Source of the DNA: Bosea sp. AS-1
GTDB lineage: Bacteria > Pseudomonadota > Alphaproteobacteria > Rhizobiales > Beijerinckiaceae
Assembly (NCBI RefSeq): GCF_002220095.1
Contig: NZ_CP022372.1
Span: 4,250,501 to 4,314,500 of the forward strand
Direction of reading: 5' to 3'
Length of the DNA: 64,000 bases
Part shown: positions 9,628-18,134 of the stretch, in pieces
Position numbering within the stretch: position 1 is the first letter of the stretch
Layout: every line of letters begins with the position of its first letter
Notes under the pieces: model-generated
Seen by the model: only the letters and a program-made list of their open reading frames with translations
What the model was told of the DNA's origin: nothing
The model's database searches: none
Program-made: the position numbers and the translations under genes

Positions 9628-10227
9628 ATGGCGCTCTTCCGCTTCCCCAGCGAGCCGCAGAGCCGCCCGTTGATCCGGACGCCGAATCTCTATCTGCGCG
9701 CGCCCTCGCTCGACGACTATTCGGCCTGGGCGGTACTGCGCATGGAAAGCCGCGCCTTCCTGACCCCCTGGGAACCGACCTGGAGCGAGGACGACCTGAC
9801 CCGCAACGCCTTCCGGCTGCGGACCAAGCGCGCCGCGCGCGAGATCTCCACCGACGAGGCCTATTCGCTCTTCGTCTTCGACAGCCACAGCGAGGCCCTG
9901 CTCGGCGGCCTGACGCTGGGGCTGATCCGGCGCGGCGTCGCCCAGGCCTGCACCCTCGGCTACTGGATGGGCCAGCGCCATGCCGGCAAGGGCCATATGA
10001 CCGAGGCCGTGCGCGGGGCGCTGCGCTTCGCTTTCTCGGAACTCGCGCTCCATCGCGTCGAGGCCGCATGCCTGCCGAACAACGAGCCGTCGCGCCGCCT
10101 GCTGGAACGCGTCGGCTTCAAGCATGAGGGGCTGGCGCGGGCCTATCTCAAGATCAACGGGGTCTGGGCCGACCATCTGCTCTATGCCGCTCTCTCCACC
10201 GACCGCCTACCGGGGGAAACCCCATGA
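9628..10227 (+). CDS. GNAT acetyltransferase, RimJ/RimL type
   Basis: 199 aa, single GNAT fold. The acetyl-CoA loop is seen as [14 protein letters not shown] and the C-terminal motif B as [18 protein letters not shown]. The length and the ending [21 protein letters not shown] region match ribosomal-protein-alanine acetyltransferases (RimJ); the true substrate is not proven by sequence. It starts 6 nt after the protease and overlaps the next gene by ATGA. Confidence 0.88.
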   Translation: MALFRFPSEPQSRPLIRTPNLYLRAPSLDDYSAWAVLRMESRAFLTPWEPTWSEDDLTRNAFRLRTKRAAREISTDEAYSLFVFDSHSEALLGGLTLGLIRRGVAQACTLGYWMGQRHAGKGHMTEAVRGALRFAFSELALHRVEAACLPNNEPSRRLLERVGFKHEGLARAYLKINGVWADHLLYAALSTDRLPGETP

Positions 10228-13200
10228 CCGCCACGGTGGACGGCAGGCGCGCTTTGCCTTGCCCTTGCCACGAGCGGCCGATAGGACTTTTGCTTAAACG
10301 TCGAACGATCTTATCCCGCCTGATAGCCGAGCTCAGCTTGTCCATTTCCGAGCGAATTCTCCGGATCGGCCTTGCCGTCGCCGGCCTGATCCTGTGGTTC
10401 TGCTGTGCCGCCGTCGGACCGGCGAACGCCGTGGAGGCCGTCCGCGTCCCGATCGACGCCCCCGTCATCGACCTGACCAACATCGTCGAGCGCAACAAAT
10501 CCGACGGCGACGTCATCCAGATCTCGACCGCGCCAGGGCCGGACGGCATCGTCCGGCGCATCGCGGTGAAGGCGCGCGAGGCCGGGGCAAGGCCCGACTG
10601 GATCGTCTTCGCACTCACCAATGATTCGGACGAGCAGATCGACCGCCTGCTGGTCGCCCCCTTCCACCGGCTGATCGGTTCGGGCGTGATCTGGCCCGAT
10701 CTCGGCGACAAGCGCATCGAAGCCGTGACCGCGAGCCAGGGTCTCTCGCCCGACCGCGAGGCCAGCCCCGATGCCGACGTCTTCCTGATCACGCTCGATC
10801 CCGGCACGACCGTCACCTTCGTGGCCGAGCTGAAATCGCCCAACCTGCCCCAGCTCTATCTCTACGAGCCGGAGGCCTACCGCCAGAAGACCAACGGGCT
10901 GACGCTCTACAAGGGCATCATCATCGGCATCGCCGGCCTTTTGGCGCTGTTCCTGACCATCATCTTCGTGGTCAAGGGCGCGGTGATCTTCCCGGCTGCG
11001 GCGGCGCTGGCCTGGGCGGTTCTGGCCTATGCCGGGCTCGATTTCGGCTTCTTCCAGCGGCTCTTCCCGCTAACGCCGCAGATCGAGCGCATATACCGGG
11101 CCGGCGCGGAGGTCGTGCTGGCCGCGACGCTGCTCGTGTTTCTCTTCGCCTATCTCAATCTTTCGCGCTGGCATGTGCGCTATGGCCATGTCACCGCGAT
11201 CTGGATTCTGGGCCTTGCCGGACTTGTCGGCCTTGCCGTCTTCGACGCGCCGATGGCGTCGGGCATCGCGCGCATCTCGATTGCGGCAGTCGCGGCGGTC
11301 GGCTTCGTGCTGGTCGTGCATCTGGCCACGCATGGCTATGAGCGGGCGGTGATGCTGATCCCGACCTGGTTCCTGCTCGCGGTCTGGGTCACGGCGGCCG
11401 GCTTCACCGTGACCGGGCAGTTTCAGCGCGACCTGGTTGCGCCGGCCTTGCTGGGCGGCCTCGTGCTGATCGTGCTGCTGATCGGCTTCACCGTGATCCA
11501 GCATGCTTTCGCGGGCGGCGCGATCTCGCAGGGGCTGGTGTCCGACACCGAGCGGCGGGCGCTCGCTCTTTCCGGCTCCGGCGACCTCGTCTTCGACTGG
11601 GACGTCAGCGCCGACAAGATCTTCGTCTCGCCGCAGATCGAGGCCCTGCTCGGCCTGCCCAAGGGCGCGCTCGAAGGCTCGGCTGCGCGCTGGCTCGAAC
11701 ACATGCACGTCGCCGACCGCGACCGCTATCGCGTCACGCTCGACGCGATGCTGGAGCAGCGGCGCGGCAAGCTCAATCTCGATGTGCGCCTGCGCGCCGC
11801 CAACGGCGCCTATCACTGGCTCAACATCAAGGCCCGGCCGGTCATCGGCTCGGACGGCGAGGTCATCCGCGTCATCGGCACGCTCGCCGATGTCACCGAC
11901 CAGCGCACGGCGCAGGAGCGGATGCTGCACGACGCCGTGCACGACAACCTGACCGGCCTGCCCAACCGCAAGCTGTTCCAGGACCGTCTCGGCGCGATCT
12001 TCGGCTTCACCCGCGCCGACGATACGATCCGCCCGACGGTGCTCGTGATCGATGTCGACCGTTTCAAGCAGGTCAACGAATCGGTCGGCTTCTCTGCCGG
12101 CGATTCGATCCTGCTGACGCTGGCGCGCCGGCTTGGCCGGCTGCTGCGCGCACAGGACACGCTGGCGCGCATCGGCGGCGACACCTTCGCGATGATCCTC
12201 GTCTCGGAGCGCGATCCGGAGCGTATCCTGGCGCTGGCCGAACTGGTGCGCCGGGCCGTCTCGACGCCGATCACCTTCGCCGAGCGCGAGATCGTGCTGA
12301 CGCCCTCGATCGGGCTCGCATTGTTCGACCCCGCCCCAGCCTCTCGCAAGGAGGATGCGCTCAAGAACGCCGAGCTCGCCATGGCCCATGCCAAGCGCCA
12401 GGGCGGCAACCGGATCGAGGTGTTCGTGCCGGCGATGCGGACCGACCGCAACGACCGGCTCGCGCTGGAAAGCGATCTGCGCAAGGCGATCGAGCGCAAC
12501 GAGATCCAGGTGATGTACCAGCCGATCGTCAGGCTGGAGGACAGGACCATCGCCGGTTTCGAGGCGCTGGTGCGCTGGGACCATCCGCGCGAAGGCCGGC
12601 TGATGCCGCAGGACTTCCTCGCCATCGCCGAGGAGACCGGGCTGATCGTCGATCTCGGCATCTATGTGATGGACAAGACGGCGCGCGAGCTCGAGGCCTG
12701 GCAGGCAGCACTCGAAGTCGATCCGCCGATCTTCGCCAGCGTCAACGTCTCGAGCCGCCAGCTCCTGCGCCACGACCTGCTGCACGACGTGAAGACCGTG
12801 CTCGGACGCCGGCGCGTCCTGCCCGGCACGCTCAAGCTCGAGATCACCGAGAGCCTGGTGATGGAAAACCCGGAATATGCCGCGCAGATGCTGCAACGCA
12901 TCCGCGATCTCGGTGCCGGCCTCTCGCTCGACGATTTTGGCACGGGCTATTCCTCGTTGTCCTATCTGCAGCGCTTCCCCTTCGACACGATCAAGATCGA
13001 CCAGAGCTTCGTGCGCCAGATGGGCAATGGCCGCCCGCCGGTGATCCTGCGTTCGATCGTGCAGCTCGCGGCCGACCTCAATATGGACGTGGTCGCGGAA
13101 GGGGCGGAGAGCGAGTCCGACGCGATCGAGCTCTACCAGCTCGGCTGCCAGTACGCGCAGGGCTACATCTTCGGCCAGCCGATGACGGCGGCGGAAGCAC

Positions 13201-13244
13201 GGCGCCTGATGGGCGCGACGGCAGCGGCGACCGAGGCGGCGTAG
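10224..13244 (+). CDS. 7TM-PAS-GGDEF-EAL cyclic-di-GMP phosphodiesterase, probably cyclase-dead
   Basis: 1006 aa. Order: a first hydrophobic segment (about residues 47-70), a periplasmic domain (75-225), seven membrane helices (231-438) as in 7TMR-DISM receptors, a PAS domain (447-568), GGDEF (570-735), EAL (742-995). The cyclase signature is GGDTF (residues 651-655), so the catalytic Glu is Thr. The EAL side is complete: EALVRW (E780), [37 protein letters not shown] infer a membrane sensor whose GGDEF part is regulatory and whose EAL part hydrolyses c-di-GMP. The ATG at 10224 overlaps the previous stop; a shorter start is possible, since the first 40 residues look poorly conserved. Confidence 0.93.
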   Translation: MTATVDGRRALPCPCHERPIGLLLKRRTILSRLIAELSLSISERILRIGLAVAGLILWFCCAAVGPANAVEAVRVPIDAPVIDLTNIVERNKSDGDVIQISTAPGPDGIVRRIAVKAREAGARPDWIVFALTNDSDEQIDRLLVAPFHRLIGSGVIWPDLGDKRIEAVTASQGLSPDREASPDADVFLITLDPGTTVTFVAELKSPNLPQLYLYEPEAYRQKTNGLTLYKGIIIGIAGLLALFLTIIFVVKGAVIFPAAAALAWAVLAYAGLDFGFFQRLFPLTPQIERIYRAGAEVVLAATLLVFLFAYLNLSRWHVRYGHVTAIWILGLAGLVGLAVFDAPMASGIARISIAAVAAVGFVLVVHLATHGYERAVMLIPTWFLLAVWVTAAGFTVTGQFQRDLVAPALLGGLVLIVLLIGFTVIQHAFAGGAISQGLVSDTERRALALSGSGDLVFDWDVSADKIFVSPQIEALLGLPKGALEGSAARWLEHMHVADRDRYRVTLDAMLEQRRGKLNLDVRLRAANGAYHWLNIKARPVIGSDGEVIRVIGTLADVTDQRTAQERMLHDAVHDNLTGLPNRKLFQDRLGAIFGFTRADDTIRPTVLVIDVDRFKQVNESVGFSAGDSILLTLARRLGRLLRAQDTLARIGGDTFAMILVSERDPERILALAELVRRAVSTPITFAEREIVLTPSIGLALFDPAPASRKEDALKNAELAMAHAKRQGGNRIEVFVPAMRTDRNDRLALESDLRKAIERNEIQVMYQPIVRLEDRTIAGFEALVRWDHPREGRLMPQDFLAIAEETGLIVDLGIYVMDKTARELEAWQAALEVDPPIFASVNVSSRQLLRHDLLHDVKTVLGRRRVLPGTLKLEITESLVMENPEYAAQMLQRIRDLGAGLSLDDFGTGYSSLSYLQRFPFDTIKIDQSFVRQMGNGRPPVILRSIVQLAADLNMDVVAEGAESESDAIELYQLGCQYAQGYIFGQPMTAAEARRLMGATAAATEAA

Positions 13245-13268
13245 CCTTTTCCGCTCGGGAAGAAGGCT

Positions 13269-13880
13269 TCAGGCGTGGCCCGCGTCGCGCGACAGAAACG
13301 CCGGGTCGATGCCGATCTTGTTCAGCGCCCGCTGGTACTTGGTGTCGACGCTCTCGTCGAAGAGCAGCGCCGGGTCGGCCTCGCAGTGCAGCCAGCCATT
13401 TGACTGGATCTCGGCTTCGAGCTGACCCGCCGCCCAGCCGGCATAGCCCAGCGCCAGAACCGCGTTCTCAGGCCCGGTGCCGACCGCGATGGCGCGCAGG
13501 ATGTCCAGCGTCGCGGTCAGGCAGATGCCGTCGTCGATCGGCAGGGTCGCCGATTCCAGGAAAAAGTCGGCAGTGTGCAAGACGAAACCGCGCTTGGTCT
13601 CGACCGGGCCGCCGCGCAGCACCTGCATCTTCTCGGCCCGGCTCGGCAGGCGAATGATCTCCTCGGATGGAATCACGTCGAGCTGGACGAGGAGGTCCGG
13701 GAACTTCGTATCCGCCGCCGGCTTGTTGACGATGATGCCCATCGCCCCGTCCTCGGAATGGGCGCAGACATAGACGACGCTGCGGCTGAAGCGTGTATCC
13801 GCCATGCCGGGCATCGCGATCAGGCACTGCCCGTCGAGATAGCTGCGGCTGCTCTGCTTCGATTGTGAGCCGATCTTCAT
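13269..13880 (-). CDS. YqgE/AlgH family protein
   Basis: 203 aa, single YqgE/AlgH domain: [20 protein letters not shown] at the start, [34 protein letters not shown] and [15 protein letters not shown]. The family has known structures but no agreed activity. Convergent with the EAL gene (24 nt apart) and divergent from the DsbD-like gene; the yqgE, DsbD-like, peroxiredoxin order recurs in relatives, in my recollection. Confidence 0.94.
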   Translation of the reverse strand: MKIGSQSKQSSRSYLDGQCLIAMPGMADTRFSRSVVYVCAHSEDGAMGIIVNKPAADTKFPDLLVQLDVIPSEEIIRLPSRAEKMQVLRGGPVETKRGFVLHTADFFLESATLPIDDGICLTATLDILRAIAVGTGPENAVLALGYAGWAAGQLEAEIQSNGWLHCEADPALLFDESVDTKYQRALNKIGIDPAFLSRDAGHA

Positions 13881-13962
13881 GCCGGCATGCTAGATCACTT
13901 TGCCGCGGACGGGAAACCGGGACCGGCACAAAAAGCCGGCACCGCGATTGTGCCCCATTCAT

Positions 13963-14004
13963 GGGCAAGATTTCGCAGGGGCAGGATTTTGAGGGCACGA
14001 TTTT
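13963..14004 (-). repeat. Three iterated GGGCAnGATTT motifs upstream of yqgE
   Basis: GGGCAAGATTT (13963), GGGCAGGATTTT (13979) and GGGCACGATTTT (13993) occur in a row, 16 and 14 nt apart, in the 219-nt divergent gap between yqgE and the DsbD-like gene. They could be tandem protein-binding sites. No other structure was seen in the gap. Confidence 0.35.
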
Positions 14005-14099
14005 CCGGCCGACGGTTCTCGCGGCGCGGCACCGTCGCATTTGCGTGAGGGACAGAGGTTTTGTTCGCTTTTCGGCGTGGCAATCGATAAGGCAGGGCG

Positions 14100-14963
14100 G
14101 TGAAACGAATTTTGTCCCTGCTGGCCATCGGCTACCTCGCGTTCGGAGCCGCGGCCCACGCCCAGGAAACGGCGAACGAAGCCGCGACCTCGCCGTGGTC
14201 GATCACCGAACACGCGAAGCTGCGGCTCATCGCGGGACCGACCACGCCGACCGGCAAGCAGCGCGTCGGCGTCGAGATCGTGATGTCGCCGGGCTACAAG
14301 ACCTATTGGCGCAGCCCCGGCCAGTTCGGCGTCCCGCCCGCCTTCGACTGGACCGGCTCGACCAATATCGGCGGGCTCGACGTGCGCTGGCCAGTGCCGG
14401 AGCGCTTCCAGGATTCGGCCGGCTATTCGATCGGCTATGTCGGCGAGGTCGTGATTCCGGTCTCGGTGCAGCCGGTCGACCCGTCGCGGCCGGTCATGGT
14501 GATGCTCAAGCTCGATTATGCGGTCTGCGAAAAGATCTGCATCCCCGCCAAGGGCGAAGCGAGCCTGTGGCTGGAGCCGGGCGTGACGACCGTGACCTCA
14601 CAGCGACTGGAAAGCTACGAAGCCCGCGTCCCCGTCCCGGTGAAACCCGGGCCGCACAATGCGAAGCTCGCGATCCTCGAAGCCAAGCTCGACGACACCG
14701 TCGTCGATCCCGGCCTGAAGCTCACGCTGCAGGTCCCACCGGAGGGCAAGGTCGAGGACATTTTCGTCGAGGGGCCGGGCATGTGGTCGTTCGGCAAAAC
14801 GCATCTGACGCCACAGCCCGACGGGCTCGTCACGGCCCAGATCCGGATCAACGAGCGGCCCAAGGGCACCGCCGGGCCGATCCCGCTGATCTTCACCGTG
14901 CGCGGCGCACCGAAGCCGGTCGAGACCCGGCTCGAACTCGACATCCCCGTCGCCAAGCCGTAA
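14100..14963 (+). CDS. Exported DsbD N-terminal (alpha) domain-like protein
   Basis: 287 aa with a signal peptide ending AHA (cleavage near residue 21). It matches the soluble DsbD-alpha-type immunoglobulin domain: YKTYWRSPGQFGVPP, then the redox pair in AVCEKICIPA (C143, C147). No membrane domain and no thioredoxin domain follow, so it is the stand-alone form. Likely role is thiol/disulfide transfer in the periplasm, with an unknown partner. Start is GTG at 14100. Confidence 0.82.
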   Translation: MKRILSLLAIGYLAFGAAAHAQETANEAATSPWSITEHAKLRLIAGPTTPTGKQRVGVEIVMSPGYKTYWRSPGQFGVPPAFDWTGSTNIGGLDVRWPVPERFQDSAGYSIGYVGEVVIPVSVQPVDPSRPVMVMLKLDYAVCEKICIPAKGEASLWLEPGVTTVTSQRLESYEARVPVPVKPGPHNAKLAILEAKLDDTVVDPGLKLTLQVPPEGKVEDIFVEGPGMWSFGKTHLTPQPDGLVTAQIRINERPKGTAGPIPLIFTVRGAPKPVETRLELDIPVAKP

Positions 14964-14972
14964 GTCCTGCGG

Positions 14973-15056
14973 CGAGAGACGGATCCGTCTCTCGGATATT
15001 GATCGAGACCGCGTGATCCGATCAGATTGCATCGCAATCTCATTGGCGCGTGTTCT
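14973..15056. repeat. Dispersed intergenic element, copy A
   Basis: The element begins with a perfect 22-nt palindrome (CGAGAGACGGA and TCCGTCTCTCG, 14973-14994). From 14982 to 15056 it aligns without gaps to 49100-49174, 62 of 75 positions identical by my count. An imperfect internal palindrome (CCGATCAGATTGC... GCAATCTCATTGG) sits at 15018-15046. It lies between the DsbD-like gene and peroxiredoxin. It looks like a RIME-type intergenic repeat. Confidence 0.7.
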
Positions 15057-15096
15057 GTGCGGCACGCGCGCCGCAGGCTTCATGGAGAACAGGCTC

Positions 15097-15582
15097 ATGA
15101 CCATCAAGGTTGGCGACAAGCTTCCGCAGGCGACGTTCCGGGTCATGACCGCCGAAGGCCCGGCCGCCAAGACGACCGACGAATTGTTCAAGGGCAAGAA
15201 GGTCGTGCTCTTCGCCGTGCCCGGCGCCTTCACCCCGACCTGCCACCGCAACCATCTGCCCGGCTATGTCAACAAGGCGGCCGAGATCAAGGCCAAGGGC
15301 GTCGACGCCCTCATGGTGACCTCGACCAACGACGTGTTCGTGATGGATGCCTGGTCGAAGGCCACCGGCGGCGCCGGCGTGATCGAGTTTCTCGCCGACG
15401 GCAATGCCGATTTCGCCAAGGAGATCGGCCTGTCGATGGACGGCTCCGGCTTCGGCCTCGGCACCCGCTCGCAGCGCTACTCGATGCTCGTCGAGGACGG
15501 CGTGGTGAAGGAGCTGAATGTCGAGGAAGCCGCCGGCAAGGCCGAGGCTTCCGGCGCCGAGGCGATGCTCGGCCAGCTCTGA
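15097..15582 (+). CDS. Peroxiredoxin (Prx5/hybrid type)
   Basis: 161 aa. The peroxidatic cysteine is C49 in PGAFTPTCHRNHLPG, the Prx5-type signature, and the conserved SNDVFVMxAW-like element is present as TNDVFVMDAWSK. No second conserved cysteine near the C-terminus is seen, suggesting an atypical or glutathione-dependent cycle. ATG at 15097 with GGAG at 15084-15087; an upstream in-frame ATG at 15013 would read through the repeat element and is rejected. Confidence 0.95.
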   Translation: MTIKVGDKLPQATFRVMTAEGPAAKTTDELFKGKKVVLFAVPGAFTPTCHRNHLPGYVNKAAEIKAKGVDALMVTSTNDVFVMDAWSKATGGAGVIEFLADGNADFAKEIGLSMDGSGFGLGTRSQRYSMLVEDGVVKELNVEEAAGKAEASGAEAMLGQL

Positions 15583-15603
15583 GCCGAGCCGCAGCACATT
15601 GCC

Positions 15604-15632
15604 AAACCCGCGCGGGATCCGCGCGGGTTTTT
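15604..15632 (+). terminator. Intrinsic terminator after peroxiredoxin
   Basis: AAACCCGCGCGG, loop GAT, CCGCGCGGGTTTTT: a 12-bp stem with a T-run, 21 nt after the stop. Confidence 0.92.
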
Positions 15633-15730
15633 CGTTTTTCGTGCCCGTTTCGCGTGATCCTTTCCATTGCGGCTTGTCATGAGACAAGGCCGCCATCGGC
15701 CGCTAGCTTCCCCCTCGGAGGAAGAAGCCG

Positions 15731-16180
15731 ATGTCCGAAATCACTATCCGCCCGCTCACCGCTGCCGACCGCGCCGCCTGGACGCCGCTCTGGCACGGTT
15801 ACCTCACCTTCTACAAGGCAACGCTGCCGCCCGAGCTGGACGAGACCACCTTCGGCCGGCTGACGGGTGGCCATGAGCCGATGGGCGGCTTCATCGCCGA
15901 GCGCGACGGACAGGCGATCGGCATGACCCACTGGGTGATCCACCGCTCGACCTGGAACGAGCGCAACATCTGCTATCTGCAGGACCTGTTCACGGTTCCC
16001 GAGGCGCGCGGCGCCGGCGTCGGACGCAAGCTGATCGAAGCGGTGAACCGGATGGCGCGGGAGAAGAACTGCTTCCGCGTCTACTGGCAGACGCATGAGA
16101 CCAACCTGCAGGGACAGGCGCTCTACGACAAGGTCGCCGACAAATCCGGCTTCATCGTCTACCGGCAGCCGCTCGGCTGA
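15731..16180 (+). CDS. GNAT family N-acetyltransferase
   Basis: 149 aa, single GNAT domain. The acetyl-CoA loop is DLFTVPEARGAGVGRKLIEA (residues about 85-104) and the C-terminal YWQTHETNLQGQALYDKVA carries the usual Asn/Tyr pair. Substrate unknown. ATG at 15731 follows GGAGGA about 12 nt upstream. Confidence 0.9.
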   Translation: MSEITIRPLTAADRAAWTPLWHGYLTFYKATLPPELDETTFGRLTGGHEPMGGFIAERDGQAIGMTHWVIHRSTWNERNICYLQDLFTVPEARGAGVGRKLIEAVNRMAREKNCFRVYWQTHETNLQGQALYDKVADKSGFIVYRQPLG

Positions 16181-16215
16181 GCCGCGTCGCATAGCGCGGC
16201 AGAGCCGGCCCGGCC

Positions 16216-16249
16216 TGCATCGGCGCAGGGTTGCGCTTGCATCGGCGCA
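16216..16249. repeat. Direct repeat TGCATCGGCGCA x2 upstream of the flavin oxidoreductase
   Basis: TGCATCGGCGCA occurs at 16216-16227 and 16238-16249, start to start 22 nt (about two helical turns). The second copy also forms an inverted repeat TTGCGC...GCGCAA at 16231-16250. The position upstream of the oxidoreductase start at 16372 suggests an operator; inference only. Confidence 0.4.
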
Positions 16250-16371
16250 ATCCTGAGCCTTCATTGGGCACCTATATGGGGGACACAGCTTTCCGATGGT
16301 CCGCTGCCAGCCGGGCCGCGGGAAGCATCCTTCCGGAACGCGGCGCCGCCGCGATCAGCCATAGGCGTGCC

Positions 16372-17394
16372 ATGAAGAAGATCGGCTTCCTCTCGTTCGG
16401 GCACTGGACGCCCTCCCCGCAATCCGGCACGCGCTCGGGCGGCGACGCGCTGCTGCAATCGATCGACCTCGCCGTCGCGGCCGAAGAGCTCGGCGCCGAC
16501 GGCGCCTATGTCCGCGTGCATCACTTCGCGCGGCAGCTCGCCTCGCCCTTTCCGCTGCTCGCCGCCATCGGCGCCCGGACGAAGCGCATCGAGATCGGCA
16601 CGGCCGTGATCGACATGCGCTACGAGAACCCGCTCTACATGGCGGAGGATGCCGGCGCGGCCGACCTCATCTCCGGCGGGCGGCTGCAGCTCGGCATCAG
16701 CCGGGGCTCGCCCGAGCAGGTGATCGATGGCTGGCGCTATTTCGGCTACGAACCGGCCGAGGGCCAGAGCGACGCCGACATGGCGCGGCGCCATGCCGAG
16801 GTCTTCCTCGACGTGCTCAAGGGCCAGGGCTTTGCCGAGCCCAACCCGCGCCCGATGTTTCCCAATCCGCCGGGGCTGCTCCGGCCCGAGCCGTATTCCG
16901 AGGGCCTGCGCGAGCGGATCTGGTGGGGTGCCTCCTCCGACGCCACCGCCGTCTGGGCAGCGCAGAAGGGCATGAACCTGCAGAGCTCGACACTGAAGAA
17001 CGACGAGACCGGAGAGCCCTTCCACATCCAGCAGGCAAAGCAGATCCGGGCTTATCGCGAGGCCTGGAAGGAGGCGGGGCACGCGCGCGAGCCGCGCGTC
17101 TCGGTGAGCCGCAGCATCTTCGCGCTGGTCGACGACCGCGACCGGGCCTATTTCGGCCGCGGCAACCAGAGCGACGATTCCATCGGCTTCATCGATGAGA
17201 CCACCCGTGCCATCTTCGGCCGCAGCTATGCGGCCGAGCCGGACAAGCTGGTCGAGGAACTGGCGCGGGACGAGGCGATCGCCGAAGCCGATACGCTGCT
17301 GCTGACGGTGCCGAACCAGCTCGGCGTCGACTACAACGCGCATGTGATCGAGGCGATCCTGAAGCATGTCGCGCCAGCGCTCGGCTGGCGCTGA
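16372..17394 (+). CDS. LLM-class (luciferase-like) flavin-dependent oxidoreductase
   Basis: 340 aa, luciferase-like TIM-barrel, expected to use reduced FMN/F420-type flavin. The start KKIGFLSFGHWTPS, AAEELGADGAYVRVHHFA, the strand LAAIGARTKRIEIGTAV and SGGRLQLGISRGSPEQVI are family features. ATG at 16372 puts the first beta-strand at the N-terminus; an in-frame extension upstream runs through the direct repeats and is unlikely. Substrate unknown. A hairpin at 17413-17444 follows. Confidence 0.9.
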   Translation: MKKIGFLSFGHWTPSPQSGTRSGGDALLQSIDLAVAAEELGADGAYVRVHHFARQLASPFPLLAAIGARTKRIEIGTAVIDMRYENPLYMAEDAGAADLISGGRLQLGISRGSPEQVIDGWRYFGYEPAEGQSDADMARRHAEVFLDVLKGQGFAEPNPRPMFPNPPGLLRPEPYSEGLRERIWWGASSDATAVWAAQKGMNLQSSTLKNDETGEPFHIQQAKQIRAYREAWKEAGHAREPRVSVSRSIFALVDDRDRAYFGRGNQSDDSIGFIDETTRAIFGRSYAAEPDKLVEELARDEAIAEADTLLLTVPNQLGVDYNAHVIEAILKHVAPALGWR

Positions 17395-17412
17395 AGCAGA
17401 TCCGCGTCCATA

Positions 17413-17444
17413 GCGAGCCCGAGCGGGAAACCGCACGGGCTCGC
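17413..17444. terminator. Hairpin between convergent genes
   Basis: GCGAGCCCG (17413-17421) and CGGGCTCGC (17436-17444): a 9-bp stem between the oxidoreductase stop at 17394 and the stop of the small minus-strand gene at 17451. A short TTTT lies downstream on the plus strand (17458-17461). It could end transcription from both sides. Confidence 0.5.
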
Positions 17445-17450
17445 CGTCCG

Positions 17451-17603
17451 CTACGGCTTTTCGCAGGGTTGCGCCTCACGCGCTGCTGCATCGCGAAGCA
17501 TTTTCGGGCGCGGCGACATGATCCGCCCGATCCGCCAGCCCACCACCGTCATGACGATCATTCCGGTGCTGACAAGAACGAACAGCGTATCATGCGCAAG
17601 CAT
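17451..17603 (-). CDS. Small single-helix membrane protein (hypothetical, 50 aa)
   Basis: Reading minus strand from ATG at 17603 gives MLAHDTLFVLVSTGMIVM..., one membrane helix (about residues 6-28) followed by a basic stretch (WRIGRIMSPRPKMLR) and the end EAQPCEKP, stop TAG at 17451. The hydrophobic-then-positive layout and the hairpin right after the stop favour a real gene. A weak purine-rich sequence (GGGG, then GAGG) precedes the start. No family recognised. Confidence 0.45.
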   Translation of the reverse strand: MLAHDTLFVLVSTGMIVMTVVGWRIGRIMSPRPKMLRDAAAREAQPCEKP

Positions 17604-18134
17604 AGCCTCAGCCCCGACATATTTTTAGCCTGGGTGAAGCAACGTCCGAAAAGCACTTAGGTTCGTTCCACAATTTTAAGGCGAAAAGCTTCGCATAAAC
17701 ACCTATTTCGCCCGCGACAACAGCGGCCAAACCACGCCACGCTCGGTGCCTATTCCAAGCAGTACCAATTTCACCCACGTTTCCGCATTCGTTCATCAGA
17801 GAGGGACAGCGGAGCGCCGCGAGGAGCGGTGGGTATCGTGCCGCTTCCATTGAGCCAGAATGCGGCGCGGATGGATTGAACCACCATCCGTACGCCCCGT
17901 GGGCTCCTCTTATCGGTGTTCTTGAAAACTGCAGGCCGCGCTTATCCGCAAGGATTGCATCCGGTTCCGCCCACGCGGCTGCGGTTTCGGCCTCGTGCAT
18001 CACTCAGAAAGGGGCATATCCCTTGCCGGCCCGATCTCAGCCTCGCCGCCCTTGCCAACTGCCGCGACAAGCGTCGATACTCCGAGCCGACTAAGCATGA
18101 CGACAAGTCAACTCCCGATCGAAGGAGAACCAAG
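17604..18134. other. 531-nt gap without a supported gene, less GC-rich
   Basis: Composition is visibly lower in GC than the surroundings, with runs such as ATATTTTTAG near 17618 and ATTTTAAG near 17673. A 131-codon minus-strand frame covers 17608-18003, but its codon third positions are mixed and it resembles no family I know. A 7-bp hairpin (CGGATGG/CCATCCG, near 17865-17892) has a loop with TTGAACC but does not fold as a tRNA. The last 30 nt are the leader of the next gene. Confidence 0.5.

Noticed and set aside
17860..17900. tRNA-like TTGAACC loop in a hairpin
   Set aside because: The T-arm cannot pair as a 5-bp stem with a 7-nt loop and no acceptor, D or anticodon arms can be drawn around it.
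17608..18003. 131-codon minus-strand frame in the low-GC gap
   Set aside because: Codon third positions are mixed, there is no ribosome site or known domain, and it overlaps the nearby small gene's upstream region; kept only as part of the gap description.
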